The notes: a model not told the origin generated them from the sequence alone. A DNA stretch of 64,000 nt from Spirosoma utsteinense (GCF_014282275.1 NZ_VFIA01000010.1:62001-126000); one strand, 5' to 3'; shown: positions 52,386 through 61,806, counted from the stretch's first letter. Translations and numbers: made by a program.

Positions 52386-53210
52386 TTACGCAGCCGCTTC
52401 GGTCGATTCGTTTTTGGCGGTTTTGATCTTTGTTTTCCAGCCCTGAGGCTCATCCTTATCCGCTGGTGTTCCCCACGGATTATAGAAGGGCAGAATAGCT
52501 ACCCAACGCCCGGCGGGGTCGTCCCAGCTGAACCGATCGGCAAAACTCGACGGACTTACCCAGTGTGGCAGATCGTACCGGAACAGGATCAAATCCCCCC
52601 GGTCCTGGTGGCCTTCAGTTTCAACAATCGTATCGTTGATGACGTAGCCCGTACCGCCCGAGTGGTATTCCTGTCCGTACTGGTTCAGTGCCAGAATCTG
52701 CCCTACCTGCTGGGGATGAAGCGGATGCCAGTGGCGGCCAAAGAAGCTGCCTCCCATGGGGTAGTGCGTAATTTGCGGGTGGAAATACGCTTTCCCTTCC
52801 TGAAAACCGAACTCCTCCTCATTACCCGTCAGCGAGTTCCAGAACTGCCGCAGCGGATCGAATACAGGCAGTAGATCCTGTCTGTATTCAGGCTTCATAC
52901 CATCCATATCATCGAATGTGTGGTCGTGAAAAAGCTGCGGAGCCTGCTGAATTTTAGCGATATGTAACCGGTGTTTATGCTGGTTGTTCCGGAACGTATC
53001 TGGAGCATCGGCCAATGGCGTCTCAGCCGACCAGGCGCGGGTAGCCTCAATAGCTCCGTTGAGCAGCTCCTGTGGAATTCCGGTTTTGATAATAACAATG
53101 TTGGGTTCGTTAACCAGCCGCATCACTTCCTCGTATGGGATTTCGGGAACGATGCGCCCATCTTTGAACTCAGCATCAACTTTTATGAGGTACTTAGCTA
53201 CTTCTTTCAT
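52386..53210 (-). CDS. Putative 2-oxoglutarate/Fe(II) dioxygenase-like protein in the glycan cluster
   Basis: A 274-residue soluble protein. The segment GRHWHPLHPQQVGQ, followed by GDLILFRYDLPHWVSP and then GRWVAIL, resembles the HxD...H...R facial triad and 2OG-binding Arg of the double-stranded beta-helix dioxygenases, but the first motif is HxH rather than HxD. I cannot name a family with confidence. Alternatives are a cupin-type sugar-modifying enzyme or an unrelated beta-helix protein. Its position among glycosyltransferase genes suggests a glycan-modifying role. Confidence 0.5.
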   Translation of the reverse strand: MKEVAKYLIKVDAEFKDGRIVPEIPYEEVMRLVNEPNIVIIKTGIPQELLNGAIEATRAWSAETPLADAPDTFRNNQHKHRLHIAKIQQAPQLFHDHTFDDMDGMKPEYRQDLLPVFDPLRQFWNSLTGNEEEFGFQEGKAYFHPQITHYPMGGSFFGRHWHPLHPQQVGQILALNQYGQEYHSGGTGYVINDTIVETEGHQDRGDLILFRYDLPHWVSPSSFADRFSWDDPAGRWVAILPFYNPWGTPADKDEPQGWKTKIKTAKNESTEAAA

Positions 53211-53482
53211 GGTGTATAACTTACGGATTAACGTACTGCAAAATAGAACGCTACGTGTGTAACTAACAAATAAAACGCTCTTGTGTTAGCGTGTGGAACG
53301 ATAAGTAATGAACAATACAGACATAGGATAACCTTAGCCACTATCCAGCAACTCCTTCATGTTGACCGTGGTAATGAGTGTTGACATAATCTCTGGTGTT
53401 TACCAACGGCGAAAGTGCAGGGCAAACGGTAGCCTGCCGATGAGATACATCAGACCCGTAACTGATAGAATTCAGTGGTTTC
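53211..53482. other. Non-coding region between two glycan-cluster genes
   Basis: About 270 bases with no supported gene. I see short, poor frames and no clear promoter for the dioxygenase-like gene. With the palindrome that follows, the non-coding stretch runs to 53578. Confidence 0.6.
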
Positions 53483-53567
53483 GTTAGTATACAGACCAGT
53501 AGCCAACAGAAAGGCCACACCCGCAGCGGGTGTGGCCTTTCTGTTGGCTACTGGTCTGTATACTAAC
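53483..53567. repeat. Perfect 42-bp inverted repeat with a single-base centre
   Basis: The arms 53483-53524 and 53526-53567 are exact reverse complements around the A at 53525. The centre is a GC-rich core with A and T tracts like an ordinary terminator (from AAAGGCCACACC), but pairing continues 26 bp beyond the tracts. It lies 11 bases past the end of the minus-strand gene at 53579. Confidence 0.92.
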
Positions 53568-53578
53568 CGGCGTATACC

Positions 53579-54544
53579 TTATTTGTCTTCCATCGCCTGC
53601 GTCGCATAGCCAAATCCCGACGCTCCGAAGCCATTACCATTGTAAAACATGACCCACTCGTTGTTATGTGGGAATATATGACAGTAATCCATCATCATCG
53701 AATCCCAGCCATCGGCCGACCGTTCGATACCCGCCAGTTTATCCTTACGGGTCCAGGTCAGTCCATCAATCGATTCAGCGTACCCAATGCGGTAGCTACG
53801 CTGTACATCGGTACGGTAGTTGGTAGCGTTGCGGTAAGAGAAGTACATTTTATACAAATCACCGTCTTTATACACGGTTGGCCGACCAATAGCGTCGGTG
53901 AATTCGTCATAACCGATACATACCTGACCGGTCCGTACCCAGGTTATGCCATCGTTCGATTCGGCATACTTAACATCGTAGAACGGCTCAGGGTGGCCAT
54001 GGATGACTTCAATTTTGGTACAGGATAGGTACCACATCCGCCAACGGGCTGTTCCATCGGCATTTTCTTCGCGGATAACGCAAGGCTGCGCCACCCAAAC
54101 CTGATCGTAAATCGATCGATCGAGCAGTGGGCCCGTATAGCTACGCTCGAAGGTAAGGCCGCCATCACGACTTATGGCCAGACCAATACCCAGCCGGTAA
54201 CTGGCCGTTTCGCTCTTGTTCCAGCCGGTATAGTATAACCAGATCTCGTCTACACCGTCGGCAGAGGGCACCGTCATAAACCAGGAAGGCATAGCCCCCG
54301 ACTCATCAAACATGCCAACCGCACCTTTGGTCAGACAAGGCTTATCATGTATATAGGTTACGTTCGACAGGTCATTCGGATCGAGTTCAACAAATGACGT
54401 AGCCGACGAAATAGTTTCATCGCGGGTAGAGAAGTAAACCCGTAGTTTGTCGCCCATCGGAAACCCGAAGGGAACCTGTGCATGAGTACGGCTGAAAGGC
54501 TTTGAGCCGTCGGGTTTGTAAATAAGCCCTTTTTTAGTCCACAT
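53579..54544 (-). CDS. Five-bladed beta-propeller glycoside hydrolase-like protein (GH43/130-like)
   Basis: A 321-residue protein from ATG 54544, chosen so as not to overlap the gene at 54586. It shows repeated propeller motifs: VYFSTRDE, WLYYTGWNKS, GIGLAISRDGGLTF, RMWYLSC, KYAESNDGITW, KMYFSYRNA, IGYAESIDGLTW and WVMFYNGNGFGASGFGYA. These repeats are typical of GH43/GH32/GH130-type blades. No signal peptide is seen, so it may act in the cytoplasm on a precursor or be exported otherwise. The catalytic acids are not assigned. The neighbours make glycan processing likely. Confidence 0.78.
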   Translation of the reverse strand: MWTKKGLIYKPDGSKPFSRTHAQVPFGFPMGDKLRVYFSTRDETISSATSFVELDPNDLSNVTYIHDKPCLTKGAVGMFDESGAMPSWFMTVPSADGVDEIWLYYTGWNKSETASYRLGIGLAISRDGGLTFERSYTGPLLDRSIYDQVWVAQPCVIREENADGTARWRMWYLSCTKIEVIHGHPEPFYDVKYAESNDGITWVRTGQVCIGYDEFTDAIGRPTVYKDGDLYKMYFSYRNATNYRTDVQRSYRIGYAESIDGLTWTRKDKLAGIERSADGWDSMMMDYCHIFPHNNEWVMFYNGNGFGASGFGYATQAMEDK

Positions 54545-54585
54545 AGGAAAGAGATGCGCGCGATACCCCGCCGGGTTTATTGTAA

Positions 54586-56328
54586 TTAATGTATGAGTAC
54601 AGCAGTTGCTCCCGACGGTGACTTGGCTGCCAAAGTGCCTGGCTGCGTCAGTATACAATGACGGCCTTCTATGCGATCGAGACGGACGTAAATCCGAGCG
54701 TCATTAACAAGTCCCATGTATTTATAATGGGCGGCCACAAAGCGCCCCAACGGCTTTATAAATTCATGGCCCTGCGTTTTTCGGTCCGTCATCCATAGGT
54801 TATGGTTACCAACAGCATCGACAAAGACAGGTGGAAACGACCGCAGCACGTTAGCGAGGTAACGATGCTGATATTCTTTCAACATCGGTTTAAAGAACAC
54901 ACTGCGCTGCGAATGGTTTTCGGCAACGCCCTGCGGCATCCGTGTTTCAACATAGTAGGAACACATCCAACCCCAAACCACCAGTTTCTCGCCGGGGTAA
55001 GCGTACTTCAAAACAGCCTTGGCAACGGGCGACAGCGGCATTTTCCAGCCACCCTGCTTGTCAGACATATACAGGTTGGTTGGCTTGCCTTGAAGCTGAT
55101 TAACGATAGTGGGGAAGCAGAACAGTACCAACAACACTGCGGTAGCCACTGCCTGTGATCGCCAGACCAGGGTAAGGGTACGCTTGTCGGATAGCAACGT
55201 GCGCCAGCCATAGGCCAGCAATAGCAGTAATGGATTGAAAATGAAAAATAAATAATGAACGAAGTTCATGCCTGTTCGCAGCACGGCATACAGGCCCACC
55301 GCTACCATGAACACCAGAAAGCTGCCAATTTTCCAGGTAGGCTGGCTACCGATCCTGTCTTCCGGTAAAGCTGTTCGCCGAACAAGAACAGTTAGCCACA
55401 CAGCACCCGTCAGCACAATAATTGCCAGCAATTCATCGACATTATGGAGATAGGCCGGTAAGCTCTTCAGCTGTGACCCGATCGAAGGACTGTCGCCATA
55501 GCCGAAATTGGCTTTCAGGTAAAAGGTCACGAACGAGTCAAACACGCCATTCAGTGCAATCAACCCGATCAATCCACTAACTGTAGCACAGCCGCTTACG
55601 ACCAGCACACCCAGCCGGGCCCATTTGGCACCCGCGCTTAACTGCCTGCGCGTAAGCAGGTCGATACCTACAAACATCCCGAGTGTAATAGCAAGTGGTA
55701 ACCCTTGGAGTTTGCTGAACGGGACTAAGCCTAATGCCAGGCCAATAACGCCAAAGCGCCACAGACTTGGCCTGGATTCGTTAAGTATCCGCGCATAGAG
55801 ATACCCTGCTCCCGACAGTAAGGCTACGCCAATCAACTCGCTGTTGTAATGCAGCAAATCGGCGTTTTGTGTCAGGCCCAACATCAGAACGAAAGGTAAT
55901 AACGCCCAGCGGGCAGGCGTCTCACCGAACCAGTAACTAGCTGTTTTATAAGTCAATAATAAAATCACAGTTACCAGCGCATAAGCAACGAGGTGGGCTG
56001 TGATGTAGTCGAAGGGAAGTCCTAACAGGCCTACCCAGGTAAGCAGATAGGTATTGAGCGGACCACCCGTTGTTCCATCTACCGACCGCCAGAAGACAGG
56101 ATCATACCGAAGGGTCAACGCCTGCGCGATCATCTGGCTTTCGTCGGGATTGATTTCCTGATTATAAACGATACTGGCCAGGCGCAACAGGAAGAGCAAC
56201 AAAAAGGAAAAGCCCAGAAAAAGCCAGGACGAGCGGAGTTTACTTGTAAGTGTTACCCACGCCAGCAGCCAGCAGAGCAGATAAACGGGAACCCAGTAGG
56301 TGACTGGAGAAGAATCGAAACTTGGCAT
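54586..56328 (-). CDS. GT39-like (ArnT/PMT-type) polyprenyl-sugar glycosyltransferase, paralogue A
   Basis: A 580-residue membrane protein with about eleven to twelve helices. The periplasmic loop after the first helices has EINPDESQMIAQALTLRYDP, with an acidic D-E pair typical of GT39/GT83-type enzymes that use polyprenyl-phosphate sugars. Its C-terminal soluble part has WGWMCSYYVETRMPQGVAENHS. It is strongly similar to the next gene over most of its length. The sugar and acceptor are unknown. Confidence 0.85.
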   Translation of the reverse strand: MPSFDSSPVTYWVPVYLLCWLLAWVTLTSKLRSSWLFLGFSFLLLFLLRLASIVYNQEINPDESQMIAQALTLRYDPVFWRSVDGTTGGPLNTYLLTWVGLLGLPFDYITAHLVAYALVTVILLLTYKTASYWFGETPARWALLPFVLMLGLTQNADLLHYNSELIGVALLSGAGYLYARILNESRPSLWRFGVIGLALGLVPFSKLQGLPLAITLGMFVGIDLLTRRQLSAGAKWARLGVLVVSGCATVSGLIGLIALNGVFDSFVTFYLKANFGYGDSPSIGSQLKSLPAYLHNVDELLAIIVLTGAVWLTVLVRRTALPEDRIGSQPTWKIGSFLVFMVAVGLYAVLRTGMNFVHYLFFIFNPLLLLLAYGWRTLLSDKRTLTLVWRSQAVATAVLLVLFCFPTIVNQLQGKPTNLYMSDKQGGWKMPLSPVAKAVLKYAYPGEKLVVWGWMCSYYVETRMPQGVAENHSQRSVFFKPMLKEYQHRYLANVLRSFPPVFVDAVGNHNLWMTDRKTQGHEFIKPLGRFVAAHYKYMGLVNDARIYVRLDRIEGRHCILTQPGTLAAKSPSGATAVLIH

Positions 56329-56433
56329 AGAGGGCCAGCTAAGGCTGGCAGTTGGATCCTGAAAACTACGTTTTTTTTACCATGAATAATATATTTTTCA
56401 TCGTATACTTACTAAAAGACTACATAGGTATAC

Positions 56434-58131
56434 TTAATTGACTTTTCGTTTCAACTTATTGTCCGCAACGAAATACCCTTTTTTCCTCGTTGATCGATCA
56501 TGCCGGACGTAGATACGGGCATCGCTTACCAAGCCTATATAATCATAATGATCGGACACAAACTGACCCAGCGGTTTGATAAGCTCATGACCCTGCGTCT
56601 TTCGATTTGTCATCCATAAGTTCTGCTTACCTACAGCGTCGACAAATACAGGTGGAAAAGACCGGACAAAATTTTCGACATACCGTTGCTGATAGATGGC
56701 CAGTAACGGATGGGTAAACGCACTTCGTATCGAGTGGTTTTCGGCAACGCCCTGTGGCATTTGTGTTTGTACGTAATAATCACAGCGCCATCCCCAAACT
56801 ACCAGCTTTTCGCCGGGTCGGGCATATCGAGCTATCGTTTTCGACACGGGTGAAGGCTGTAGCGCCCAACCTCCCTGCCGGTCGGACGGATACAGATTCA
56901 GGGGCGTTCCCTGCTGGTATAGGGTAAAAGCCTGAATACCGAATAGCATCAGGAAAATAGCCATAGCGCCCACGGTTATCCACTTTCCGAAACGCCCGTC
57001 GGCAAGCAGTTGCTGCCAGCCGTAAGCCAGCGCAAAAAGCAGCGGGCCAGTCAGGAAATAGAGGTAATGAATATATCCGGAGCCTGTTCGGGTAATGGCA
57101 AACAGCGTAGCAGCCAACAGGGCAGCTATAAAACCACCTGTAGACCAGACATTTTCTGCAAACCGGGTGTTTCGACGTAAGGCCAGGATAAAGCCTGCCA
57201 GCCAAACCCCAGCCGTCAATTTTACAAGCCAGTCGAATTCAGAACCATTTTGAAAAAAGGCTGGCAGGTCCAGCAGGCTTTGCCATTGACTGGTATTACG
57301 GGCATACTGAAAATTACCCTGTATGTAAAACGTAACAAAATCGTCGTAGACTCCATTCAGCCAGGTTAGCCAGACAACGAACACAGGAAATAGAACGGCA
57401 CAGACGCCAAGCAGGGCAATGTGCCCGATTCTGGTGAGCGTCGCCAGATTCCGACGCTTCAGCAGGTCGACTGCCACGAACAGACCCACTACCGCAGCCA
57501 TTGGAACCGCCTGTAGCTTCCCAAACGGGATCATACCCAGCAGCAAGCCAATCAATGCAACACGCCACCTGACCGGCTGCTTTTGCCTTACCTGAACAGC
57601 ATATAAATAATAGGTCCAGCTTAGCAAGACCAACGCAATCAGCTCACTGTTATAATGGAGAAAATCGCCATTCTGGGTCAGACCGAACATGAACACCAGG
57701 GGCAGCAGGGCTAGCCGGGCGGCTGCTTCCTCAAACCACAACCGGGCCGTTTTGACTAGTAGCCATAAGCATACCGCTACCAGGCTAAAGGCCATCAGGT
57801 GAGCAGTAATGTAATCGAAGGGAAGACCTAGGAGAGCGGGTATCGTTAAAAAGTAGCTATCCAGTGGCCCCGCCGTTGTACCATCTACCGATCGCCAGAA
57901 GACAGGGTCGTGCCGAAGGGTTAGCGCCTGCGTAATCATTTGACTCTCATCGGGATTGATCTCAGCATTGAACACAATGCTGGGTAACCGAAGCAGGAAA
58001 AGTACCCCTGAAGCCGCTATCAGAAACACCCGTTGGTTACCCGCCCACCGAAAGGACATCCATAACAACCCCCAGCAGAGAGCATAAACGGGTAGCCAGT
58101 ATAGAATGGGAGACGTGTCGAAACTAGGCAT
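56434..58131 (-). CDS. GT39-like (ArnT/PMT-type) glycosyltransferase, paralogue B
   Basis: A 565-residue membrane protein. The motif INPDESQMITQALTLRHDPVFWRSVDGTT is shared with paralogue A, as is the C-terminal VENFVRSFPPVFVDAVGKQNLWM block. This tandem pair arose by duplication. The first acidic loop is intact in both. They could add different sugars to the same glycan or work as a pair. A GT2 DPM-like enzyme (50445) could make the lipid-linked donor. Confidence 0.85.
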   Translation of the reverse strand: MPSFDTSPILYWLPVYALCWGLLWMSFRWAGNQRVFLIAASGVLFLLRLPSIVFNAEINPDESQMITQALTLRHDPVFWRSVDGTTAGPLDSYFLTIPALLGLPFDYITAHLMAFSLVAVCLWLLVKTARLWFEEAAARLALLPLVFMFGLTQNGDFLHYNSELIALVLLSWTYYLYAVQVRQKQPVRWRVALIGLLLGMIPFGKLQAVPMAAVVGLFVAVDLLKRRNLATLTRIGHIALLGVCAVLFPVFVVWLTWLNGVYDDFVTFYIQGNFQYARNTSQWQSLLDLPAFFQNGSEFDWLVKLTAGVWLAGFILALRRNTRFAENVWSTGGFIAALLAATLFAITRTGSGYIHYLYFLTGPLLFALAYGWQQLLADGRFGKWITVGAMAIFLMLFGIQAFTLYQQGTPLNLYPSDRQGGWALQPSPVSKTIARYARPGEKLVVWGWRCDYYVQTQMPQGVAENHSIRSAFTHPLLAIYQQRYVENFVRSFPPVFVDAVGKQNLWMTNRKTQGHELIKPLGQFVSDHYDYIGLVSDARIYVRHDRSTRKKGYFVADNKLKRKVN

Positions 58132-58204
58132 TTTTTGGTTAATAAACCCACAGGCACCAGCACGGTTTCAGCGCTCAGGACAGGAAATAACTGGCTATAT
58201 ACGA

Positions 58205-58253
58205 AGCGATGGGCCATCGACAGCCCAAAACGGGTTACCTATGGCCCATCGCT
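58205..58253. repeat. 13-bp inverted repeat after the epimerase gene
   Basis: AGCGATGGGCCAT (58205-58217) and its complement (58241-58253). There is no T run on the downstream side of the minus strand, so a terminator role is uncertain. Confidence 0.6.
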
Positions 58254-58263
58254 AAAAAACGCC

Positions 58264-59337
58264 TTACTTAACTACGGCCAAACGGGCAACCATACTGTCG
58301 TGTATCTGACCCATGGTTACTTTCAGGTCGTAGGTCCAGTCCCAGCCCGGATAATGTTCTTTGAACTTGTTCAGGTTCGAGATATACCAGATATGGTCAC
58401 CGCTGCGGTTAGTTTCCGAATACTGGTAGTTCATCTTATTGCCCGAAATTTCTTCGCACAACGCAATGGCTTCCAGCATGGAGCAGTTAGCATACCGGCC
58501 ACCACCTGCATTATAAACTTCGCCCGGACGGGGGTTCTGGTAGAAATGCCAGAACATGTTCACCAGATCCCAGCTGTGGATATTGTCGCGAACCTGCTTG
58601 CCTTTATAGCCGAAGATCGTGTACTGGTTTCCGGTAATGGCACACTTCATGAGGTACGACAGGAAGCCGTGCAACTGCGCTCCGGAGTGATTAGGGCCCG
58701 TCAGGCAACCGCCCCGGAACACACCCGTGTTCATCCCGAAATACCGGCCGTACTCCTGTACCATGATGTCGGCGGCTACTTTCGACGCACCGAAAACGGA
58801 GTGCTTGGTGTGGTCGATGCTCATGTACTCATCGATTCCATCCTTGAAATACGGATGGTTCTCATCGATTTCCCAGCGGGTATCGGTTTCGATCAACGGC
58901 AGGAAATTGGGGTTGTCGCCATACACCTTATTAGTCGATGTAAAGATAAACACCGCTTCGGGCGCGTGCAGACGGGTCATCTCGAGCATGTTCAGCGTAC
59001 CAACGGCATTAACACCGAAGTCAGTGAACGGCTCACGGGCGGCCCAGTCATGAGAAGGTTGTGCCGCTGTATGCAGCACCAATTTGATGTCTTTACCGAA
59101 CTCCTGGAAAATCGTTTCCAGCTGCGATACTTCCCGGATATCGGCGGGACGATGCTGATAGTTGGGATAGGCATCAGCCAGACGGTTGCGGTTCCACTCC
59201 GTTGAGCCATCGGCTCCGAAGAAGTACTGACGCATGTTGTTATCGATACCAACGATGAGGTCGAATTTGTCGGCGAAGAACGCGACGGCTTCACTGCCGA
59301 TCAGACCGGCTGAACCCGTAACCAATGCAATGTTCAT
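58264..59337 (-). CDS. NAD-dependent sugar epimerase/dehydratase, CDP-paratose 2-epimerase-like
   Basis: A 357-residue extended SDR. The N-terminal [10 protein letters not shown] Rossmann loop, [31 protein letters not shown] and [21 protein letters not shown] blocks match the CDP-tyvelose/paratose 2-epimerase (RfbE-like) group. In the segment [15 protein letters not shown], the position of the usual catalytic Tyr in YxxxK appears to be Phe. It could make a dideoxy or other NDP-sugar for the glycan cluster. The exact product is unknown. Confidence 0.9.
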   Translation of the reverse strand: MNIALVTGSAGLIGSEAVAFFADKFDLIVGIDNNMRQYFFGADGSTEWNRNRLADAYPNYQHRPADIREVSQLETIFQEFGKDIKLVLHTAAQPSHDWAAREPFTDFGVNAVGTLNMLEMTRLHAPEAVFIFTSTNKVYGDNPNFLPLIETDTRWEIDENHPYFKDGIDEYMSIDHTKHSVFGASKVAADIMVQEYGRYFGMNTGVFRGGCLTGPNHSGAQLHGFLSYLMKCAITGNQYTIFGYKGKQVRDNIHSWDLVNMFWHFYQNPRPGEVYNAGGGRYANCSMLEAIALCEEISGNKMNYQYSETNRSGDHIWYISNLNKFKEHYPGWDWTYDLKVTMGQIHDSMVARLAVVK

Positions 59338-59460
59338 GATGTTTCTGGTACGTTTAGCGGTTTGGTTAACCGAATAATACTATTAACAGCTGTATTCAAG
59401 TAGGCAAAGTAAAGCAAAAAAACAATGCTTTGACTGTTGTTTTAGGATACGGTTATAGAC

Positions 59461-59508
59461 AAGAAAAGCGACAGTAGGACCATTTGTGGCCATACTGTCG
59501 CTTTTCTT
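59461..59508 (-). terminator. Terminator after the small lipoprotein gene
   Basis: Perfect 16-bp arms (59461-59476 with 59493-59508) end in CTTTTCTT on the minus strand. The hairpin lies 17 bases past the lipoprotein stop. Confidence 0.8.
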
Positions 59509-59525
59509 ATACTACTATACGTCGG

Positions 59526-59804
59526 TTAAGCCCCTTCACCAATGGTGCCAGCGCCGAACAGTTTATCCCGAATTTTTTGAGTACGCTGTTCCAGTTCCGG
59601 ATTAGGCGTGTATTTGTACGTCGATTGCACAGCAGCCGAATCCTTACCCTTTCCATATACTTCAGCATCACCAGCCCGGTAGGTCGCCCGGTAATCATTG
59701 GCACGTGGATCTGCCTGACGGATGGTGTTATATTTCTGATAGTCGCAGGACGCCAGCGATAGCATTGCCACAAGGGCTATTCCTCCACTCCATGAACGTT
59801 TCAT
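59526..59804 (-). CDS. Small lipoprotein of unknown function
   Basis: A 92-residue protein from ATG 59804 (a GTG at 59810 is in frame). The signal peptide ends with LASC, a good lipobox, so the mature protein starts at Cys about residue 20. The mature chain is charged (KYNTIRQADPRANDYRATYRAGDAEVYGKG) and has no known domain. It stands between an epimerase and pepF genes, with its own terminator. Confidence 0.7.
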   Translation of the reverse strand: MKRSWSGGIALVAMLSLASCDYQKYNTIRQADPRANDYRATYRAGDAEVYGKGKDSAAVQSTYKYTPNPELEQRTQKIRDKLFGAGTIGEGA

Positions 59805-59900
59805 AGTCACTTGCTTACAAAATTATTTGGCAAAATTACGTTAGGTCCATTAGGTTTCCAAGCCATACGGACCAATAAGGTCTGAGAATGTACACAACGC

Positions 59901-61628
59901 TTACAGTTTCTCTATCTCGCTCCATACAAAGCGCATCAACGCCTGAATATGGTCCCGTGAGAAGTCGAAGGGTACGTTGGCAGCCGCATAGATGGCCCGG
60001 ATCGGCGCTTTATAACCCAGTCCCAAAGCCGCTTTGTAGCCTTCCAGACCAGCCTGTGGGTTGTCCCGATAATTGCGCCATACGCCAATAGCGCCCAATT
60101 GCGCGATACCGTATTCGATGTAATAGAACGGCACTTCATACAGGTGTAACTGCCGTTGCCACAGGTACTCTTTGTAGTAGGCGAAACCGCTCCAGTCCGT
60201 TAGGGTATCGGTGAATTTATCGTAGATACGCACCCAGTTGTCCCGTCGTTCGGCGGTGGAATGCGTTGGGTTTTCGTAAATCCAATGCTGGAAGGCATCG
60301 ATGGTAGCTACCCAGGGCAACGTTTCGATAATCGATTCGAGGTGCTGCCGCTTGGCCCGACGCAATTCGGCCGGATCATCGAAGAATACATCCCAATGAT
60401 CCATCGTCAATAGCTCCATGCTCATCGAGGCCAGTTCGGCTACCTCCATCGGCGGGTTCCGGAAGGCTTTCAGCGGCAGATCCCGCGTCAGGAACGAATG
60501 TACGGCATGGCCCCCTTCATGTACCATCGTGACCAGATCGCGCAGGCTCGAGGTGGCATTCATGAAAATAAACGGAACCCCAATTTCTTCCAGCGGATAG
60601 TTATAGCCACCCGGCGCCTTACCTTTCCGCGACTCCAGATCCAGATGACCCATGGCGCGCATGATACGCAGGTCATTACCGAGTTCCACATCCAGCCGGT
60701 CGAAGCACTTGATGGTCTTTTCAAGTAGTTCAGCACCTGTCGCAAATGGTTTCAGCGGTGGACGCCCTGCGGTATCGACCTTGCTGTCCCAGGGTCGGAG
60801 CACGTCGACACCTAGTTCCTGCTTTCGTTGTTGGGCCAGTTGATCCAGCATCGGGACAACAGCCCCGGATACTGACTCGTGGAAATTAAAACAGTCTTCG
60901 GGTGTATAATCGAAACGGCCAAGCGCAGCAAACGAATAATCCCGAAAGTTGGCGAACCCGGCGTTAACGGCCACCTGATGGCGCAGATCGCGGAGCCGGT
61001 CGAAAAGCTGGTCCAGCCCATCGTGGTCCTGATAGCGCCGTTCCCATATCTTCCGCCAGGCAGTTTCGCGCACAGCCCGGTCCGTAGACTGAAGAAGATC
61101 GCTGGCTTCGGGCAGTGTCAGTTCTTTACCATCGATAGACACCGTCATAGCCCCGGCTATAGCGCCGAACTTACGCTCCTCGGTTTGGATATCGGTCTGG
61201 AGGGGTATATTCTCCTCCCGGAAAATTTCAATGGCCTTTTTCATGCCCCGTACCATCACCTCGTAGCCATCGTCGGTCAACTGGCTCAGAAAAGGGCTGG
61301 CAACCGCTTTCAGGTCGAGGTCGTTGCCGTATGTTGTCATCGCTGGCTGAATCTCCTCGATAAAGAAATTCAGTTTCCGGACCAATGTCTCGTTGGCCGT
61401 GTCGCAGGTCATGCGGATGTAGCGCCACGCAAAATTTTCTGACAGGAAGGATTCCAGTTCGCTCCGGTCCATAAGCCACTGCCGCAGGTCTTCGGCATCG
61501 TTGATGGACCGACTGAGCAACTCCTCGTAATAAGGCTTAACGGTTTCCCAGTCGTTCAATTCAAGCGTCTCACCAATAAATTGGCGGGGGGCACGGGTTA
61601 GTATACTGACTGTTTCGTTCGGGGTCAT
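59901..61628 (-). CDS. pepF: M3-family oligoendopeptidase (PepF-like)
   Basis: A 575-residue cytoplasmic zinc peptidase from ATG 61628. The active-site HEGGHAVHSFL (HExxH) lies near residue 370, after VTMVHEGG. A long helical N-terminal half and the C-terminal YYKEYLWQRQLHLYEVPFYYIEYG segment are typical. M3B enzymes cut short peptides. The length fits PepF at about 560-600 residues. Confidence 0.94.
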   Translation of the reverse strand: MTPNETVSILTRAPRQFIGETLELNDWETVKPYYEELLSRSINDAEDLRQWLMDRSELESFLSENFAWRYIRMTCDTANETLVRKLNFFIEEIQPAMTTYGNDLDLKAVASPFLSQLTDDGYEVMVRGMKKAIEIFREENIPLQTDIQTEERKFGAIAGAMTVSIDGKELTLPEASDLLQSTDRAVRETAWRKIWERRYQDHDGLDQLFDRLRDLRHQVAVNAGFANFRDYSFAALGRFDYTPEDCFNFHESVSGAVVPMLDQLAQQRKQELGVDVLRPWDSKVDTAGRPPLKPFATGAELLEKTIKCFDRLDVELGNDLRIMRAMGHLDLESRKGKAPGGYNYPLEEIGVPFIFMNATSSLRDLVTMVHEGGHAVHSFLTRDLPLKAFRNPPMEVAELASMSMELLTMDHWDVFFDDPAELRRAKRQHLESIIETLPWVATIDAFQHWIYENPTHSTAERRDNWVRIYDKFTDTLTDWSGFAYYKEYLWQRQLHLYEVPFYYIEYGIAQLGAIGVWRNYRDNPQAGLEGYKAALGLGYKAPIRAIYAAANVPFDFSRDHIQALMRFVWSEIEKL

Positions 61629-61750
61629 CTGGGTGATACGGACTGAACGGGCCACTTTAGTCCGTTTATATAAAGTTCAAAAAGGGCCGAAGGTCATGCG
61701 CCCTAATCCACGTTACTTCAATCAATTGTATTTCTTTTTTGTTCACTTTC

Positions 61751-61781
61751 TTGCATGTACGAAATTATTCGTATAGGTTTG
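61751..61781 (+). promoter_or_regulatory. Promoter of the BlaI/M56 operon between two operators
   Basis: TTG (61751-61753) and TAGGTTTG (61774-61781) are spaced by 20 bases. The -7 element lies exactly between the two TACGAA-TTCGTA dyads, so repressor binding would block it. Confidence 0.6.
61758..61773 (+). promoter_or_regulatory. BlaI-type operator dyad 1
   Basis: TACGAA-ATTA-TTCGTA, a 6-bp inverted repeat with a 4-base spacer, between the -33 and -7 elements. Confidence 0.65.
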
Positions 61782-61782
61782 C

Positions 61783-61798
61783 TACGAAATTATTCGTA
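61783..61798 (+). promoter_or_regulatory. BlaI-type operator dyad 2
   Basis: An exact second copy of TACGAA-ATTA-TTCGTA, 25 bases centre to centre from the first. It is 9 bases before the BlaI start. Confidence 0.65.
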
Positions 61799-61806
61799 GA
61801 TGTCCC

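Noticed and set aside
53211-53482. Small genes in the glycan-cluster gap
   Set aside because: The frames are short, start poorly and show no family features.
58205-58253. Inverted repeat as a certain terminator of the epimerase gene
   Set aside because: It has no T run on the correct side; kept only as a repeat.
58135-59205. A 356-codon open frame on the plus strand
   Set aside because: It is the antisense of the epimerase gene, whose family motifs are clear on the minus strand. Its own translation shows no recognisable domain.
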